A DNA stretch of 14,917 nt from assembly GCA_012521315.1 (NCBI GenBank), contig JAAYMP010000112.1, positions 1 through 14,917 of the forward strand, in the 5' to 3' direction. The position numbers were made by a program, and so were the translations under genes. The notes below the pieces were generated by a model that was given only the letters and a program-made list of their open reading frames with translations, was not told the DNA's origin and did no database searches. The stretch's first letter is position 1; each line of letters begins with the position of its first letter. This DNA is from Bacillota bacterium. GTDB lineage: Bacteria > Bacillota > UBA4882 > UBA10575. Of the stretch, positions 1 to 7,352 are shown in pieces.

Positions 1-613
1 CGCGCGGGAGCCGTTCCACGCCCGAAGGGGGAGTCCCGGGGTTATAGATCAGTTGTCCGTCGGCAACCGTAAAGGGGTGTACTCTAATGAGATCCATGAG
101 GGTGGGACCGGGAATATGGTTGGTATTGATCTGGCAAAGCACGGTAACGGGATAATTTCGCAACCATTCATTAATCATGACCTCATACTCAATAAACAGT
201 TCCGCGCCGGGAATGTCCTTGGCCAACCAATTGGTTTCCCCGGTAACCCGCGCCATGTTAAAGCCTTCCGCCCTTGCTTCCTCGATCAAGCGCTGCCACT
301 TGGCAACCATTTGCTCCGGAACAAATACCCCGTTGGGATAATAAACTTCTTGCGGACGGGCGACGAATAAACAACGGTCCGGATCATTTCCACCGGTATC
401 GACCTGTTCCCGCTGGATCCAGGCAAGAAGCTCATCTTTCGTCAGCGAATCCAGCAGGCAGATGACTTTTTCGCCGTTCCGGATTCCGGCCACTAAATAA
501 TTGAAAAGCATCCGGTTCTTGCGGGTATCGTCCCAGTAGAATAAACAAACGTGGGAGCCGGCCGGAACCGGCTCGCATGAAAAACCTAAATCGACGAAAC
601 CGTGCTTCCTCAT
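1..613 (-). CDS. MEDS-domain sensory protein (3' end outside window)
   Basis: I translated this frame by eye. It begins MRKHGFVDLGFSCEPVPAGS and continues HVCLFYWDD, a hydrophobic helix, and a run near residue 45 containing NGEKVICLLDS. The H-x-C-x-F-Y start followed by a G-x-x-x-GE(K/R) segment matches the MEDS domain, a sensory domain related to DcmR and thought to bind ligands or partners in methanogen and methylotroph regulators. About 204 residues are visible with no stop before position 1, so the C-terminus, where an output domain might sit, is missing. The ATG at 611-613 has a ribosome site (GAGGGGAG) about six bases upstream and a plausible promoter just before it. It is separated from the next gene by a terminator and looks independently transcribed. 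The family call is fairly firm. The output function is unknown. Confidence 0.7.
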   Translation of the reverse strand, partial: MRKHGFVDLGFSCEPVPAGSHVCLFYWDDTRKNRMLFNYLVAGIRNGEKVICLLDSLTKDELLAWIQREQVDTGGNDPDRCLFVARPQEVYYPNGVFVPEQMVAKWQRLIEEARAEGFNMARVTGETNWLAKDIPGAELFIEYEVMINEWLRNYPVTVLCQINTNHIPGPTLMDLIRVHPFTVADGQLIYNPGTPPSGVERLPR

Positions 614-636
614 GAAAACTCCCCTCTGACCGTAAC

Positions 637-666
637 TTAATAGATTATTACTAAAAAAAGTTACAA
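637..666 (-). promoter_or_regulatory. Candidate promoter of the MEDS gene, within an inverted repeat
   Basis: On the minus strand TTGTAA (661-666) and TATTAA (637-642) are separated by 18 bases, a sigma-A-like pair ending 24 bases before the start codon. An inverted repeat, GTAACTT at 632-638 and AAGTTAC at 658-664, brackets the spacer. It could be an operator or simply reflect AT-rich promoter DNA. Apart from this and the terminator at 829-856, I see nothing in the 614-862 gap except an AT-rich stretch near 720-752 that includes the palindrome GTATAATTATAC. Confidence 0.4.
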
Positions 667-828
667 TAATAGCCAAAAAACATTATTCGCGATCTTGGAT
701 CGACACCCTCCCGGCTGGGAAATATTTACGGAATATTAATGTATAATTATACCAATCCCCCATGAAAAGCCTGACGCCGTTGCCCATAAGCGGCCGTTCT
801 TTCCCCGGCAGCCGTTCCACCCAGCAAG

Positions 829-856
829 AAAAAACGCCGTTTCCGGCGTTTTTTTC
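829..856 (-). terminator. Intrinsic terminator after the YteA-family gene
   Basis: The stem ACGCCG/CGGCGT has a four-base loop and is flanked by A and T runs that extend the pairing (829-839 with 844-854). It lies a few bases after the stop of the zinc-finger gene. The runs on both sides mean it could work in either direction, but only the minus-strand gene needs it here. Confidence 0.85.
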
Positions 857-862
857 AGGTCA

Positions 863-1537
863 TTATTGTTCGCCCCGGTCGAAGGCGCTCCGCCGCGCCA
901 GGGTTGTCTCCCCCAACCCTTCCGCCCGGACCTGTTCCTGCTCGACGGCGGCAACCAACCCGCGGGGCTCATCGGAATACATCTCTTCATAAATAATGTC
1001 ACCGCCAAGATCCTGGGGCGACTCGGTGGTCCCCATCTGGGCCACCGCTTGCCAGGCGTCTTCACCGTCAAAAGCCGTCTGGTCATCTTCATCTGTGGTA
1101 AATGTCCGGCCAAAAGGCGGAAACAATAGTTCCTCCTCAACCGGCCGGTAACGCAGTTCATTGGCCTTTTCCGCTTTCCGTTGACAGTCGATACAGGTGG
1201 CCGCGTAGGGTAACGCCTCCAACCTTTCTTCTTCAATCGGGCGTCCGCAGTCCCGGCATAACCCGTACTTCCCCATCTTAATCCGTTCGAGGGCGTCCTC
1301 GATCTCCGCCTGGCGGACCCGCATGGCGTTGTCTAGGCCCAAATCCTTTTCCTGTTCGTAAGTTTCCGAACCAAGATCCGCCGGATGGTTATCGTAAGCG
1401 GACAATTCTTTCGTCGCGTCCCGCAAACTCCGTTCCGAACCCAGATCGTGGGTCTCCGCCAAATCTCCTTTCAACACCAAAAGCTGCGTCCGGAGGCGTT
1501 TTTCAAAGGATCGGATCTTCTTTTTACTAAGCACCAA
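863..1537 (-). CDS. YteA-family TraR/DksA-type zinc-finger protein
   Basis: A 224-residue protein. The N-terminal 60 residues are charged and helical. They include the family segment ELSAYDNHPADLGSETYEQE (about 44-63), typical of the YteA sporulation-associated group. A C4 zinc finger follows: Cys94-x2-Cys97 and Cys115-x2-Cys118. The C-terminal 100 residues are acidic and of low complexity, as is common in this group. DksA/TraR relatives bind RNA polymerase through a coiled coil, but YteA proteins lack a proven role. The start codon is TTG (1535-1537), with an in-frame GTG directly after it. The ribosome site AAAGGGG sits unusually close, so either could be used. It is the last gene of the run that begins at 4967, 18 bases after the DUF5665 gene, and ends at a strong terminator. 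Family assignment is firm; function is not. Confidence 0.88.
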   Translation of the reverse strand: MVLSKKKIRSFEKRLRTQLLVLKGDLAETHDLGSERSLRDATKELSAYDNHPADLGSETYEQEKDLGLDNAMRVRQAEIEDALERIKMGKYGLCRDCGRPIEEERLEALPYAATCIDCQRKAEKANELRYRPVEEELLFPPFGRTFTTDEDDQTAFDGEDAWQAVAQMGTTESPQDLGGDIIYEEMYSDEPRGLVAAVEQEQVRAEGLGETTLARRSAFDRGEQ

Positions 1538-1555
1538 ACCCCTTTATCCCCTTTC

Positions 1556-1867
1556 TTAATACGGAAGCTGTTCGTTGACCAGTTGGACAAGGCGGGCAAT
1601 GAAATTGCTGATAATCGGCAGGTTTAGGCTGGCGACCTTCGCCAGAATAGCCAAAAAGAGGGCGCTGACCAAGGTCAGACCAACGGCGATGCCAAAACCT
1701 CTTGCCATCCCGGCCACAAAATTTAAGTAAATCAAGCGTCCCGGCCGGGAGAGCAGATCGCAGATTCCCCCGATGTTGTATTTCATCATTAGTTTGTTCA
1801 GAAGCATTACCTGCCGAAGAAAGGGAGCCTTCCGTTGTCGCTTTGCCTGCAACCGGTCGTACACCAT
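1556..1867 (-). CDS. DUF5665 small membrane protein
   Basis: A 103-residue protein with a basic N-terminus, an amphipathic stretch (about 17-40), then RPGRLIYLNFVAGMARGFGI (41-60) leading into one hydrophobic helix (about 57-77) and a second amphipathic tail containing NLPII. The N-F-x-A-G-x-A-R-G-x-G-I core is the hallmark of DUF5665, a small family widespread in spore-forming Firmicutes and of unknown function. The ATG has a good ribosome site (GAGGGGA). It sits between the glycosyltransferase (68 bases away) and the YteA gene (18 bases away), so it is probably cotranscribed with both. One membrane span with a basic N-terminus predicts a bitopic protein anchored in the cytoplasmic or mother-cell membrane. 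Confidence 0.82.
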   Translation of the reverse strand: MVYDRLQAKRQRKAPFLRQVMLLNKLMMKYNIGGICDLLSRPGRLIYLNFVAGMARGFGIAVGLTLVSALFLAILAKVASLNLPIISNFIARLVQLVNEQLPY

Positions 1868-1935
1868 CTTTTCCCCTCAGTTAATGTTCCTGCTTTCACC
1901 CGACTTTAATACGGAAAAGGATGGTGGACAACCGC

Positions 1936-2937
1936 CTAACGCAAAACCTCCTGGTAAGCCTCGAGGGTCAGGCGGGCCACCCGGTCCCAGGTGTAATTGG
2001 CCAAAATATGTTCTCGCAGCCCCGGCAGGGGCGGCGAATACAACGCCTTGCGGAGAGCGTCCCGCACCGAAAAGGGCTCCGGCGAACAATACCAGGCCAT
2101 CTCGCCCAGGTATTCACGGGCCGTTCCCCGGTCGGTGGTCACCAGTTTACAACCGGCGAGGCCGGCCTCCAGGTTGACGAGACCCGGGGTCTCATACCAA
2201 CTGGGTAAAGCATGGACGCTGCAAGCCGCGTAAGCCGAAGCGACCCAGCCTTGGGTCAGACCACCCAAAAAACGGACTTGGCCTTCCCCTTCCTGACGAC
2301 AAGCTTGATAGTACTGGTAATCATTGATCGGCCCAACCAAGACCACCTGTTGGTTGAGGGACCGCGCAGCCTTGATCAAGGACAGCTGGTTCTTGCGCCG
2401 GCAGATCCGGCCGACACAGAGGACGAAATCTTTAATCCCGAATCTTCTGATGAATTTCTCCGGATTCGCATAGTAAAAAAGCGGATCAACCCCGTTGGGA
2501 ATGAAACGGGCCGGTGTCATCAGCTTATACTCTTTCTGTAATAATTCCAGTTCAACCAGGCCGTTGGGGAGCAAAAGGTCTACCCCATCCAGAATCTCCT
2601 GGCGTAAGGGATTGGTCTTCGCCCACCAAGCCAAAAAATAGTCCTTCCGTTCGTTATTGATGTTGACCAGAAACTCCTTCGGGTCACAATAGATTGGGGA
2701 AAGGACAATCGGGATTCCATAGCGCTTGGCCCCTTGGTAAAACTGGTAGGTTTCTTCGATCGGAATAATATTAAAGAGATGGACCAGGTCGTAACCGGTG
2801 AAATCGGAGGTCGGTTGCGTCTTGACCTCAACTTCCACCCCCAACTGCCTTAACGCCTCGCGCGTCTTGTTCATCTGCACACTGTCGCCGGCCACCATCC
2901 GAAACACGGAAGAACGGTTCTGCATCAGGACTTTCAT
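1936..2937 (-). CDS. GT4-type glycosyltransferase
   Basis: A 333-residue GT-B-fold enzyme of the family 1/4 type, which transfers a sugar from a nucleotide-sugar donor to an acceptor. The acceptor-side N-terminal half (1-165) holds GYDLVHLFNI (48-57) and DGVDLLLPNG. The donor-binding half opens with DFVLCVGRICRRKNQLSLIK (about 170-189), the usual R-x-x-x-K-N loop. An E-x7-E motif lies in YETPGLVNLEAG, with glutamates at about 249 and 257. There is no membrane segment, so it should be cytoplasmic. Its ATG overlaps the stop of the upstream 677-residue gene as ATGA, preceded by a near-perfect AAGGAGGTG ribosome site, so translation is coupled. The company of SPOCS, DUF5665 and YteA genes suggests a sporulation substrate such as a coat glycan. 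The acceptor cannot be read from sequence. Confidence 0.88.
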   Translation of the reverse strand: MKVLMQNRSSVFRMVAGDSVQMNKTREALRQLGVEVEVKTQPTSDFTGYDLVHLFNIIPIEETYQFYQGAKRYGIPIVLSPIYCDPKEFLVNINNERKDYFLAWWAKTNPLRQEILDGVDLLLPNGLVELELLQKEYKLMTPARFIPNGVDPLFYYANPEKFIRRFGIKDFVLCVGRICRRKNQLSLIKAARSLNQQVVLVGPINDYQYYQACRQEGEGQVRFLGGLTQGWVASAYAACSVHALPSWYETPGLVNLEAGLAGCKLVTTDRGTAREYLGEMAWYCSPEPFSVRDALRKALYSPPLPGLREHILANYTWDRVARLTLEAYQEVLR

Positions 2938-4967
2938 CCTTTCACCTCCTTACCCTTTTTTGGTTGCACCCCGCCAGTCAGTAAATCGATGGTAATTTCA
3001 CACCACACCCCTCCCTTTTCCCAGTTCCATCCGGTCAGCGGATAACAGTTCCATCCGCTCAGCACCGGGATTACCACCGGCGTCTTAGCATATTCCAAAG
3101 GCAAATTGGCCCAAAGCTCTTTCCGGATCTGATAATAGCGGGTCACCCCGTCTTTCCCCAAATAGGTGATCTCCCCCCGCACCTCCCCTTCCAGCAGAAA
3201 CAGCTCCTCCGTCTTGACCCGGCGAAACCCCCCTAAAAAAAAATAGGCTGTCGTAATCTCCCGCACCGCAAAAGGTAGTTTTTCTTCCCACTTCAAAACG
3301 GTCCTTTTCTCCACGGAAGGCGGGGGCGTTTCCGCCTTCTCCGGTCCTCCGCTCAGGGCAACGGCCGTAAGCTCTTCCCTGGTTACCGTGATCCGGCCAG
3401 TCAGGAGAAGCTGTACTCGCCAGTTTTCCCCCTCTTTCTCCTGCAACTGCAACCGGAGGGCGGCCAACTCTACCTCGGCCCGGTCGCCCTGGCGCGTTGA
3501 CGGGGCCGCCTGAAACCAGGCCAAAACGGGACGGAGCTCAACCACTTTTAGTTTTTGCTCCGTATTTCGGTACTGCCAGACAATCGCCGGCTGCGCTTTA
3601 AGAAAAACCCCACCGTCTTCCGCCCCTCCCGCCACCTTCCCGTCTTGCCACCACAACCGGTGGTTCTCCAGAAAATCGGGGGGGCGCGGGACGGGGATCT
3701 CTACATAATACTCAATATCCTCTTCCGTAATGATTTTTTCCGCCAAAATCACCGCCGTCGGCACCGCCACCGCCGGTCCGGCCAATTTCGCCTTCTGCCT
3801 TTGCGTAGCCGTTAAAACGTACTCCACCTGGACGAAGAGGGTTAGATCCTCCCCGTTCAAAAATTGGATCTGCTCCCCCTTCACCCGTGTCAAATCGATT
3901 TTATACTCCCGCTCCGCTTCCGCCAACCGGGCCGTGTCGTCGTCGACGGCCAACCAGTCTTGCCAGGGGAAATGTACCCGGTAACACTTTTCCTCACCGC
4001 TGTTGTTCACATAGTAAAGATCAAGGGTAAGGCGGCCCAGACATAAGAGCCCGCTTGGGACCTGGACCACCCGGCTCTCGGCGGCGGAAGCGGTCACTTC
4101 CCCAATCACTTTCGCCTTCTCCGGCAGCTTAATTCGGGTCTCCCCGCTCCAAAGCCTGGCTTCCTGGTGCAAAAGACGCCGGAGAAAAAATTCTTCCCCC
4201 TTTCCCCCCGGGGCCAGGAGTAAAGGGAGCGTTTTCTCTTGGAACAAACGCCAGTCAAGTTTAACCGCCAGGAGCGCTTTGCCGGGTTCCACCACTTTTA
4301 TGGCCTGTACCTTTGCCGTACCGGTCAGCGTGCTGTTGGCGGGGGCTTTCCGCGTGATGAGCACCGAAAGGGGCCCCCTTTTCCGCTCACCTTTTCCGGA
4401 AGTGAGTTGTAGTTCCCCTCGGAAATGGATCCCTTCGGGGGTAAGAATGAAGCTTTCTCCGGTCAGCACCACCCCCACCGCTTGATCCTCCGGCATGAGG
4501 GCCGGCCAAAAAACGGTCTCCGTATGCAAGTAACTCTCCGCGGCAACCTGTTGCTTCCCGCAGGCCAATATACTGTTTCCCGGGCGCGGAAAGGCGGGGA
4601 CCGCCGGCTCCAGTTCCCAACCGGAGAAGCGCAGCCCGATACCGTGTTCCAAAGCGGCCGCCCCTTTTTCGTCGTGGACTAAACAATAAAGGGTGACTGC
4701 CCTCGCCTGGAGCGGTTGTCCGCGGATGAAAGCAGGGGAAAGGGGGTGCTCCTTTTGGTAAACAACCCGGTCCGTCCAGACCATCACCGTCCCGGCGGTG
4801 GTTACGTATTGGATCGTCCTTTCCATCTCTACGGTAATCAGCACCGTACGCCGTTCCCAGCGGGCGGTGAGGTCGGTGATGGCTAGATCAATGCGGTGGA
4901 CCTTCGTTCCGAACGGCCAAGGTATTTTCACGATTACTTTGCCGGAGCCCAGCCACCGCTTGACCAT
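2934..4967 (-). CDS. Large hypothetical protein, probably a diverged SPOCS array
   Basis: A 677-residue protein with no signal peptide or membrane helix, rich in beta-like alternating segments. I do not recognise it outright. Three stretches follow the SPOCS pattern of the upstream genes. About residues 28-75 line up ITDLTARWERRTVLITVEME and the following QYV...VVYQKEHPLS with the ITAEIQNL...FSTF segment of the 713-residue protein. About 295-400 contains GRLTLDLYYVNNSGEEKCYR and then FPW and a long beta tail. About 565-665 contains EGEVRGEITYLGKDGVTRYY and then an ELWANLPL segment. The conserved HKQIFF core is lost in all three. The ATG at 4967 has a GGGAGGGG site eight bases upstream. A terminator separates it from the 713-residue gene, but its stop overlaps the glycosyltransferase start. 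Reading it as a scaffold protein is inference. Confidence 0.72.
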   Translation of the reverse strand: MVKRWLGSGKVIVKIPWPFGTKVHRIDLAITDLTARWERRTVLITVEMERTIQYVTTAGTVMVWTDRVVYQKEHPLSPAFIRGQPLQARAVTLYCLVHDEKGAAALEHGIGLRFSGWELEPAVPAFPRPGNSILACGKQQVAAESYLHTETVFWPALMPEDQAVGVVLTGESFILTPEGIHFRGELQLTSGKGERKRGPLSVLITRKAPANSTLTGTAKVQAIKVVEPGKALLAVKLDWRLFQEKTLPLLLAPGGKGEEFFLRRLLHQEARLWSGETRIKLPEKAKVIGEVTASAAESRVVQVPSGLLCLGRLTLDLYYVNNSGEEKCYRVHFPWQDWLAVDDDTARLAEAEREYKIDLTRVKGEQIQFLNGEDLTLFVQVEYVLTATQRQKAKLAGPAVAVPTAVILAEKIITEEDIEYYVEIPVPRPPDFLENHRLWWQDGKVAGGAEDGGVFLKAQPAIVWQYRNTEQKLKVVELRPVLAWFQAAPSTRQGDRAEVELAALRLQLQEKEGENWRVQLLLTGRITVTREELTAVALSGGPEKAETPPPSVEKRTVLKWEEKLPFAVREITTAYFFLGGFRRVKTEELFLLEGEVRGEITYLGKDGVTRYYQIRKELWANLPLEYAKTPVVIPVLSGWNCYPLTGWNWEKGGVWCEITIDLLTGGVQPKKGKEVKG

Positions 4968-5000
4968 AAAATTTGCCCCTCCCGGTAAGCATTCACTTTA

Positions 5001-5011
5001 TAATTTATATG
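5001..5011 (-). promoter_or_regulatory. Candidate -10 element for the 677-residue gene (CATATANNNTA)
   Basis: CATATAAATTA on the minus strand lies 34 bases before the ATG at 4967. It shares the CATATANNNTA pattern with the two SPOCS genes upstream. Unlike them it has no GCAC fifteen bases further up, where the T run of a terminator lies instead. It is the weakest of the three. Confidence 0.3.
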
Positions 5012-5023
5012 AATGGGCGGGAC

Positions 5024-5060
5024 AAAAAAAATACAGGCCTGCAAAATTCGAGGCCTGTAT
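5024..5060 (-). terminator. Strong intrinsic terminator after the 713-residue SPOCS gene
   Basis: A perfect ten-base stem, ATACAGGCCT pairing with AGGCCTGTAT, encloses a ten-base loop. On the minus strand it is followed by an unbroken T run (complement of 5024-5030). It begins 20 bases after the stop codon and should separate the SPOCS gene from the 677-residue gene. Confidence 0.92.
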
Positions 5061-5079
5061 TCCGGGGGAAAAGTTTTGT

Positions 5080-7221
5080 TTAGAAGTAGTATGGGCCATA
5101 GGGCGCAGCAACTTGCACCTGTAGCTGTTGGGACTCGGTGACCTTGATAAACAGCTCCACGACCACCTTCTGCCGGAGCGTGGTGGGATCCAACAATTCG
5201 AAGAGGACCGTCTCGATCACCGGCTTAATCCGTACATCCATCCCCGGCACCGCTCCGGGAATATCCACAAACGTGCTGAAGGGTACATCTTCGCTCTGGT
5301 GGATCTCCAGATTATCTTGGTTGATAAAGAAGATCTGTTTGTGCACGACACCCTGGACAATCACTTTATCCTCAATTACTTCGGCCATCAGCCGCTCAAC
5401 CCTGGCCACGATCTCCCGGATCTTAATCGCCGGTTGGGAAAGGGTAGTAGTATTCTCCACCAGCAATTGCTTGGTATCCTCACCAACCACCGTATCCAGC
5501 TTCAGTAAAGCGCCGGGACCGAGGACCACATTCATTTGGATGCTTTCCGTTACTTTCACGAAGAACTCAATCACAATCTTCTGGAGTAAGGTGTCTTGGT
5601 CTAACAATTCAAAGTGGATAAATTCGATTGTCGGTTCGACCACCACATCCATCCCGGCCGCTGCCCCGGGGATATCCAAGAAGGTGCTGAACTCCAGATC
5701 CTCGCCTTGGTGGTATTCGATATTGTCTAAACCGATGAAGAAAATCTGCTTGTGGATAATCCCTTGAATAATGACCTTATCGTCGATGACTTCAATGTTC
5801 AAGTCACGGATCTCGGCGGTAATATCGTCGATCTTCAGCGCCGGGACGTTAAGCGTAATGGTAGCCTCGATCAATTCCTGTTTGGTCCCTTCACCGATCA
5901 CTTGGTCCAAACGGACCAGCGGACCGGAGCCTTCGACCAAATTAAGCTGGTTGGTCTCGGTGACCTTGACGAAGAACTCAACAACAACTTTTTGATGGAG
6001 TAGGGTTGGCCTGATTAAAGAGAACAGAATCGTCTCAATGACCGGGTGAACCTGAATGTTCATGCCCGGCTCGGTCCCGAAAATGTCGATAAAGGTGCTG
6101 AACGGGACGTCTTCCGACTGGTGGTGGACGATATTATCCTCACCCACGAAGAAAATCTGTTTGTGGAGCACGCCTTGGATGATCACTTTATCTTGGATCA
6201 ACTCAGTAGTTAAATTCTGGATCTCCGCCGTAATATTCCTAATCTTGATCGCCGGTCGGTTTAGGGTGACATTTGTCTCAAGCAACAGTTGCTTGGTGCC
6301 TTCTCCAATGACCACCTCTGCCCGCACCAAAGGATCCATTAACCTATCTCCTCCTTCCAATCTTTCTGCCGGAACCGCTTCCCCGGGATTAGGTTGAATG
6401 CCCACCGTTTCCGGTTCTTCCACCAAACCATCTTTTTTTTTTACGACCGCTAGCTTTCCGGTTTCGCCCTCACCTTCCGGCGCGTGCTGGTCGTTCTTGG
6501 CCGCCTTTGCAGTTTTTACGGTCATTGCGGTTTCGGTTCCGTTTCCCACTTCCAAGGTCTCTGCTGGTTCTTCAGTTTCTGTGGTTTCTGTGCCTTTTGC
6601 CGCTGCGGTGGCCCCGGTCGTCTCGGCGGTCCATAGCTGTACTTCCGTTGTTGGCTGTTCTTCCGCCCTGAGCGGTTCTTCTGTTTCCAGCGTTACTTTC
6701 GCCTTGAGCCGTTCTTCTGTGCTTAGTGGTCTTTCCGTCCTGAGCGGCCCTGCCGTTTCTGGCGGTTCTTCTGTTTCTAGCTGATCTTTTGTCCTTAGCC
6801 GCTTTGCTGGTCCTTGCGTTTCTTCCTTCCTTAGCCATTCTTCTGTTCTTTTTGGTTCTTCTGTTTTTTGTGGTGGGTCATGTTCCCTCTGTTCAACTGT
6901 GGTTTGTTCGCTTGCTCCGCACTCCTTTTCTGGTGGCTGCTGTCCATCGGAGGCGGCATTTTCCGGCCATACTACTTCATCGTCCAACATATTAATATTA
7001 ATGGTTGATAAAAGAAGCTTTTTCCCCCGGTTTTCTCCAGAAACGCCCGGTTTAATCTTTGGCGGCGCCGGAGAAAAATGGTCATCTTCCGTGGCCGTTG
7101 GGACGATGTAATGGTCAGCCAGGACCAAATAGCGACGGTGAAGGTGAAAAAACCAGAATGTGCAGAGGGCAATCAAAACGGCAATCGCAAGAAAAGCGCC
7201 AATGACGAGTGCTAAATCCAT
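5080..7221 (-). CDS. Membrane-anchored protein with three SPOCS (DUF3794) domains
   Basis: A 713-residue protein. Order of parts: one hydrophobic helix (about 3-26) followed by HLHRR, so the bulk should face the cytoplasm; a polar linker; an acidic hexapeptide repeat (118-225); then three SPOCS units. Each unit carries V(I/V)GE(G/D)TKQ, PA(L/I)KI and (V/I)(I/V)QG(V/I)(L/I/V)HKQIFF, then the HQ(S/G)ED and FSTF(I/L/V)DI stretch. The HKQIFF histidines are at 353, 490 and 627, an exact 137-residue period. The tail ends PYGPYYF, an aromatic coat-like end. SPOCS domains occur in the spore-coat scaffold protein SipL, but no LysM domain is present here. I prefer the ATG at 7219-7221: AAAGGGGG lies seven bases before it, but only one base before the in-frame ATG at 7225-7227. 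Role inferred: scaffold on the mother-cell side of the forespore membrane. Confidence 0.88.
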   Translation of the reverse strand: MDLALVIGAFLAIAVLIALCTFWFFHLHRRYLVLADHYIVPTATEDDHFSPAPPKIKPGVSGENRGKKLLLSTININMLDDEVVWPENAASDGQQPPEKECGASEQTTVEQREHDPPQKTEEPKRTEEWLRKEETQGPAKRLRTKDQLETEEPPETAGPLRTERPLSTEERLKAKVTLETEEPLRAEEQPTTEVQLWTAETTGATAAAKGTETTETEEPAETLEVGNGTETAMTVKTAKAAKNDQHAPEGEGETGKLAVVKKKDGLVEEPETVGIQPNPGEAVPAERLEGGDRLMDPLVRAEVVIGEGTKQLLLETNVTLNRPAIKIRNITAEIQNLTTELIQDKVIIQGVLHKQIFFVGEDNIVHHQSEDVPFSTFIDIFGTEPGMNIQVHPVIETILFSLIRPTLLHQKVVVEFFVKVTETNQLNLVEGSGPLVRLDQVIGEGTKQELIEATITLNVPALKIDDITAEIRDLNIEVIDDKVIIQGIIHKQIFFIGLDNIEYHQGEDLEFSTFLDIPGAAAGMDVVVEPTIEFIHFELLDQDTLLQKIVIEFFVKVTESIQMNVVLGPGALLKLDTVVGEDTKQLLVENTTTLSQPAIKIREIVARVERLMAEVIEDKVIVQGVVHKQIFFINQDNLEIHQSEDVPFSTFVDIPGAVPGMDVRIKPVIETVLFELLDPTTLRQKVVVELFIKVTESQQLQVQVAAPYGPYYF
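6547..6870 (-). repeat. Eighteen in-phase hexapeptide (18-base) units within the SPOCS linker
   Basis: Residues 118-225 of the 713-residue protein split without a gap into 18 hexapeptides. Examples are QKTEEP, KRTEEW, LRTKDQ, LETEEP, LRTERP, LSTEER, LETEEP, LRAEEQ, LWTAET and TETEEP. The consensus is about L-x-T-E-E-P. Units differ from each other in sequence but keep the six-residue phase throughout. This is an old, degenerate minisatellite coding for an acidic, probably extended spacer between the membrane anchor and the SPOCS units. Confidence 0.85.
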
Positions 7222-7259
7222 GCTCATGCCCCCTTTAACCTCTTCCCGCGGATGGCTAA

Positions 7260-7289
7260 TATAATATATGAACCACGCCTGGATTGTGC
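7260..7289 (-). promoter_or_regulatory. Candidate mother-cell promoter of the 713-residue SPOCS gene
   Basis: On the minus strand GCAC (7286-7289) is followed after 15 bases by CATATATTATA (7260-7270). CATATATTA fits the sigma-K -10 consensus CATANNNTA. The element ends 39 bases before the chosen start codon and follows the upstream terminator. The same GCAC-N15-CATATANNNTA layout precedes the paralogous gene. Confidence 0.5.
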
Positions 7290-7297
7290 TCATTTCT

Positions 7298-7330
7298 TAA
7301 AAAGGAAAAATGGGCGAACACGCCCATTTT
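7298..7330 (-). terminator. Intrinsic terminator after the 840-residue SPOCS gene
   Basis: The ten-base perfect stem AAAATGGGCG/CGCCCATTTT (7307-7316 with 7321-7330) has a four-base loop. On the minus strand it is followed by a T-rich stretch (complement of 7298-7310). It starts 22 bases after the stop codon. Confidence 0.88.
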
Positions 7331-7352
7331 CCAAAAGGTTTTTACCGACCAA

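Noticed and set aside
53..370. Plus-strand open frame of 105 codons at the left edge
   Set aside because: It is antisense to the MEDS-domain gene, which has a ribosome site and family motifs. Nothing in the plus-strand product is recognisable.
5138..5767. Long plus-strand open frame (209 codons) opposite the 713-residue SPOCS gene
   Set aside because: It is antisense to clear SPOCS units, has serine/threonine/isoleucine-rich low-complexity translation, and no ribosome site. Similar antisense frames recur opposite every SPOCS unit, as expected from their repeated codons.
6398..6784. Plus-strand frame giving a Ser/Val-rich protein of 128 residues
   Set aside because: It mirrors the hexapeptide repeat on the other strand; its apparent repeats are inherited from that DNA period.
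6547..6870. CRISPR array, because of the short regular repeats
   Set aside because: Units are 18 bases, contiguous, degenerate and in frame with a protein; there are no constant repeats with variable spacers.
7222..7293. Longer N-terminus for the 713-residue SPOCS protein starting at 7293
   Set aside because: No ribosome site precedes it, and it would start within the region of the candidate promoter and next to the upstream terminator. The ATG at 7219-7221 has an ideal ribosome site and begins directly with the membrane helix.
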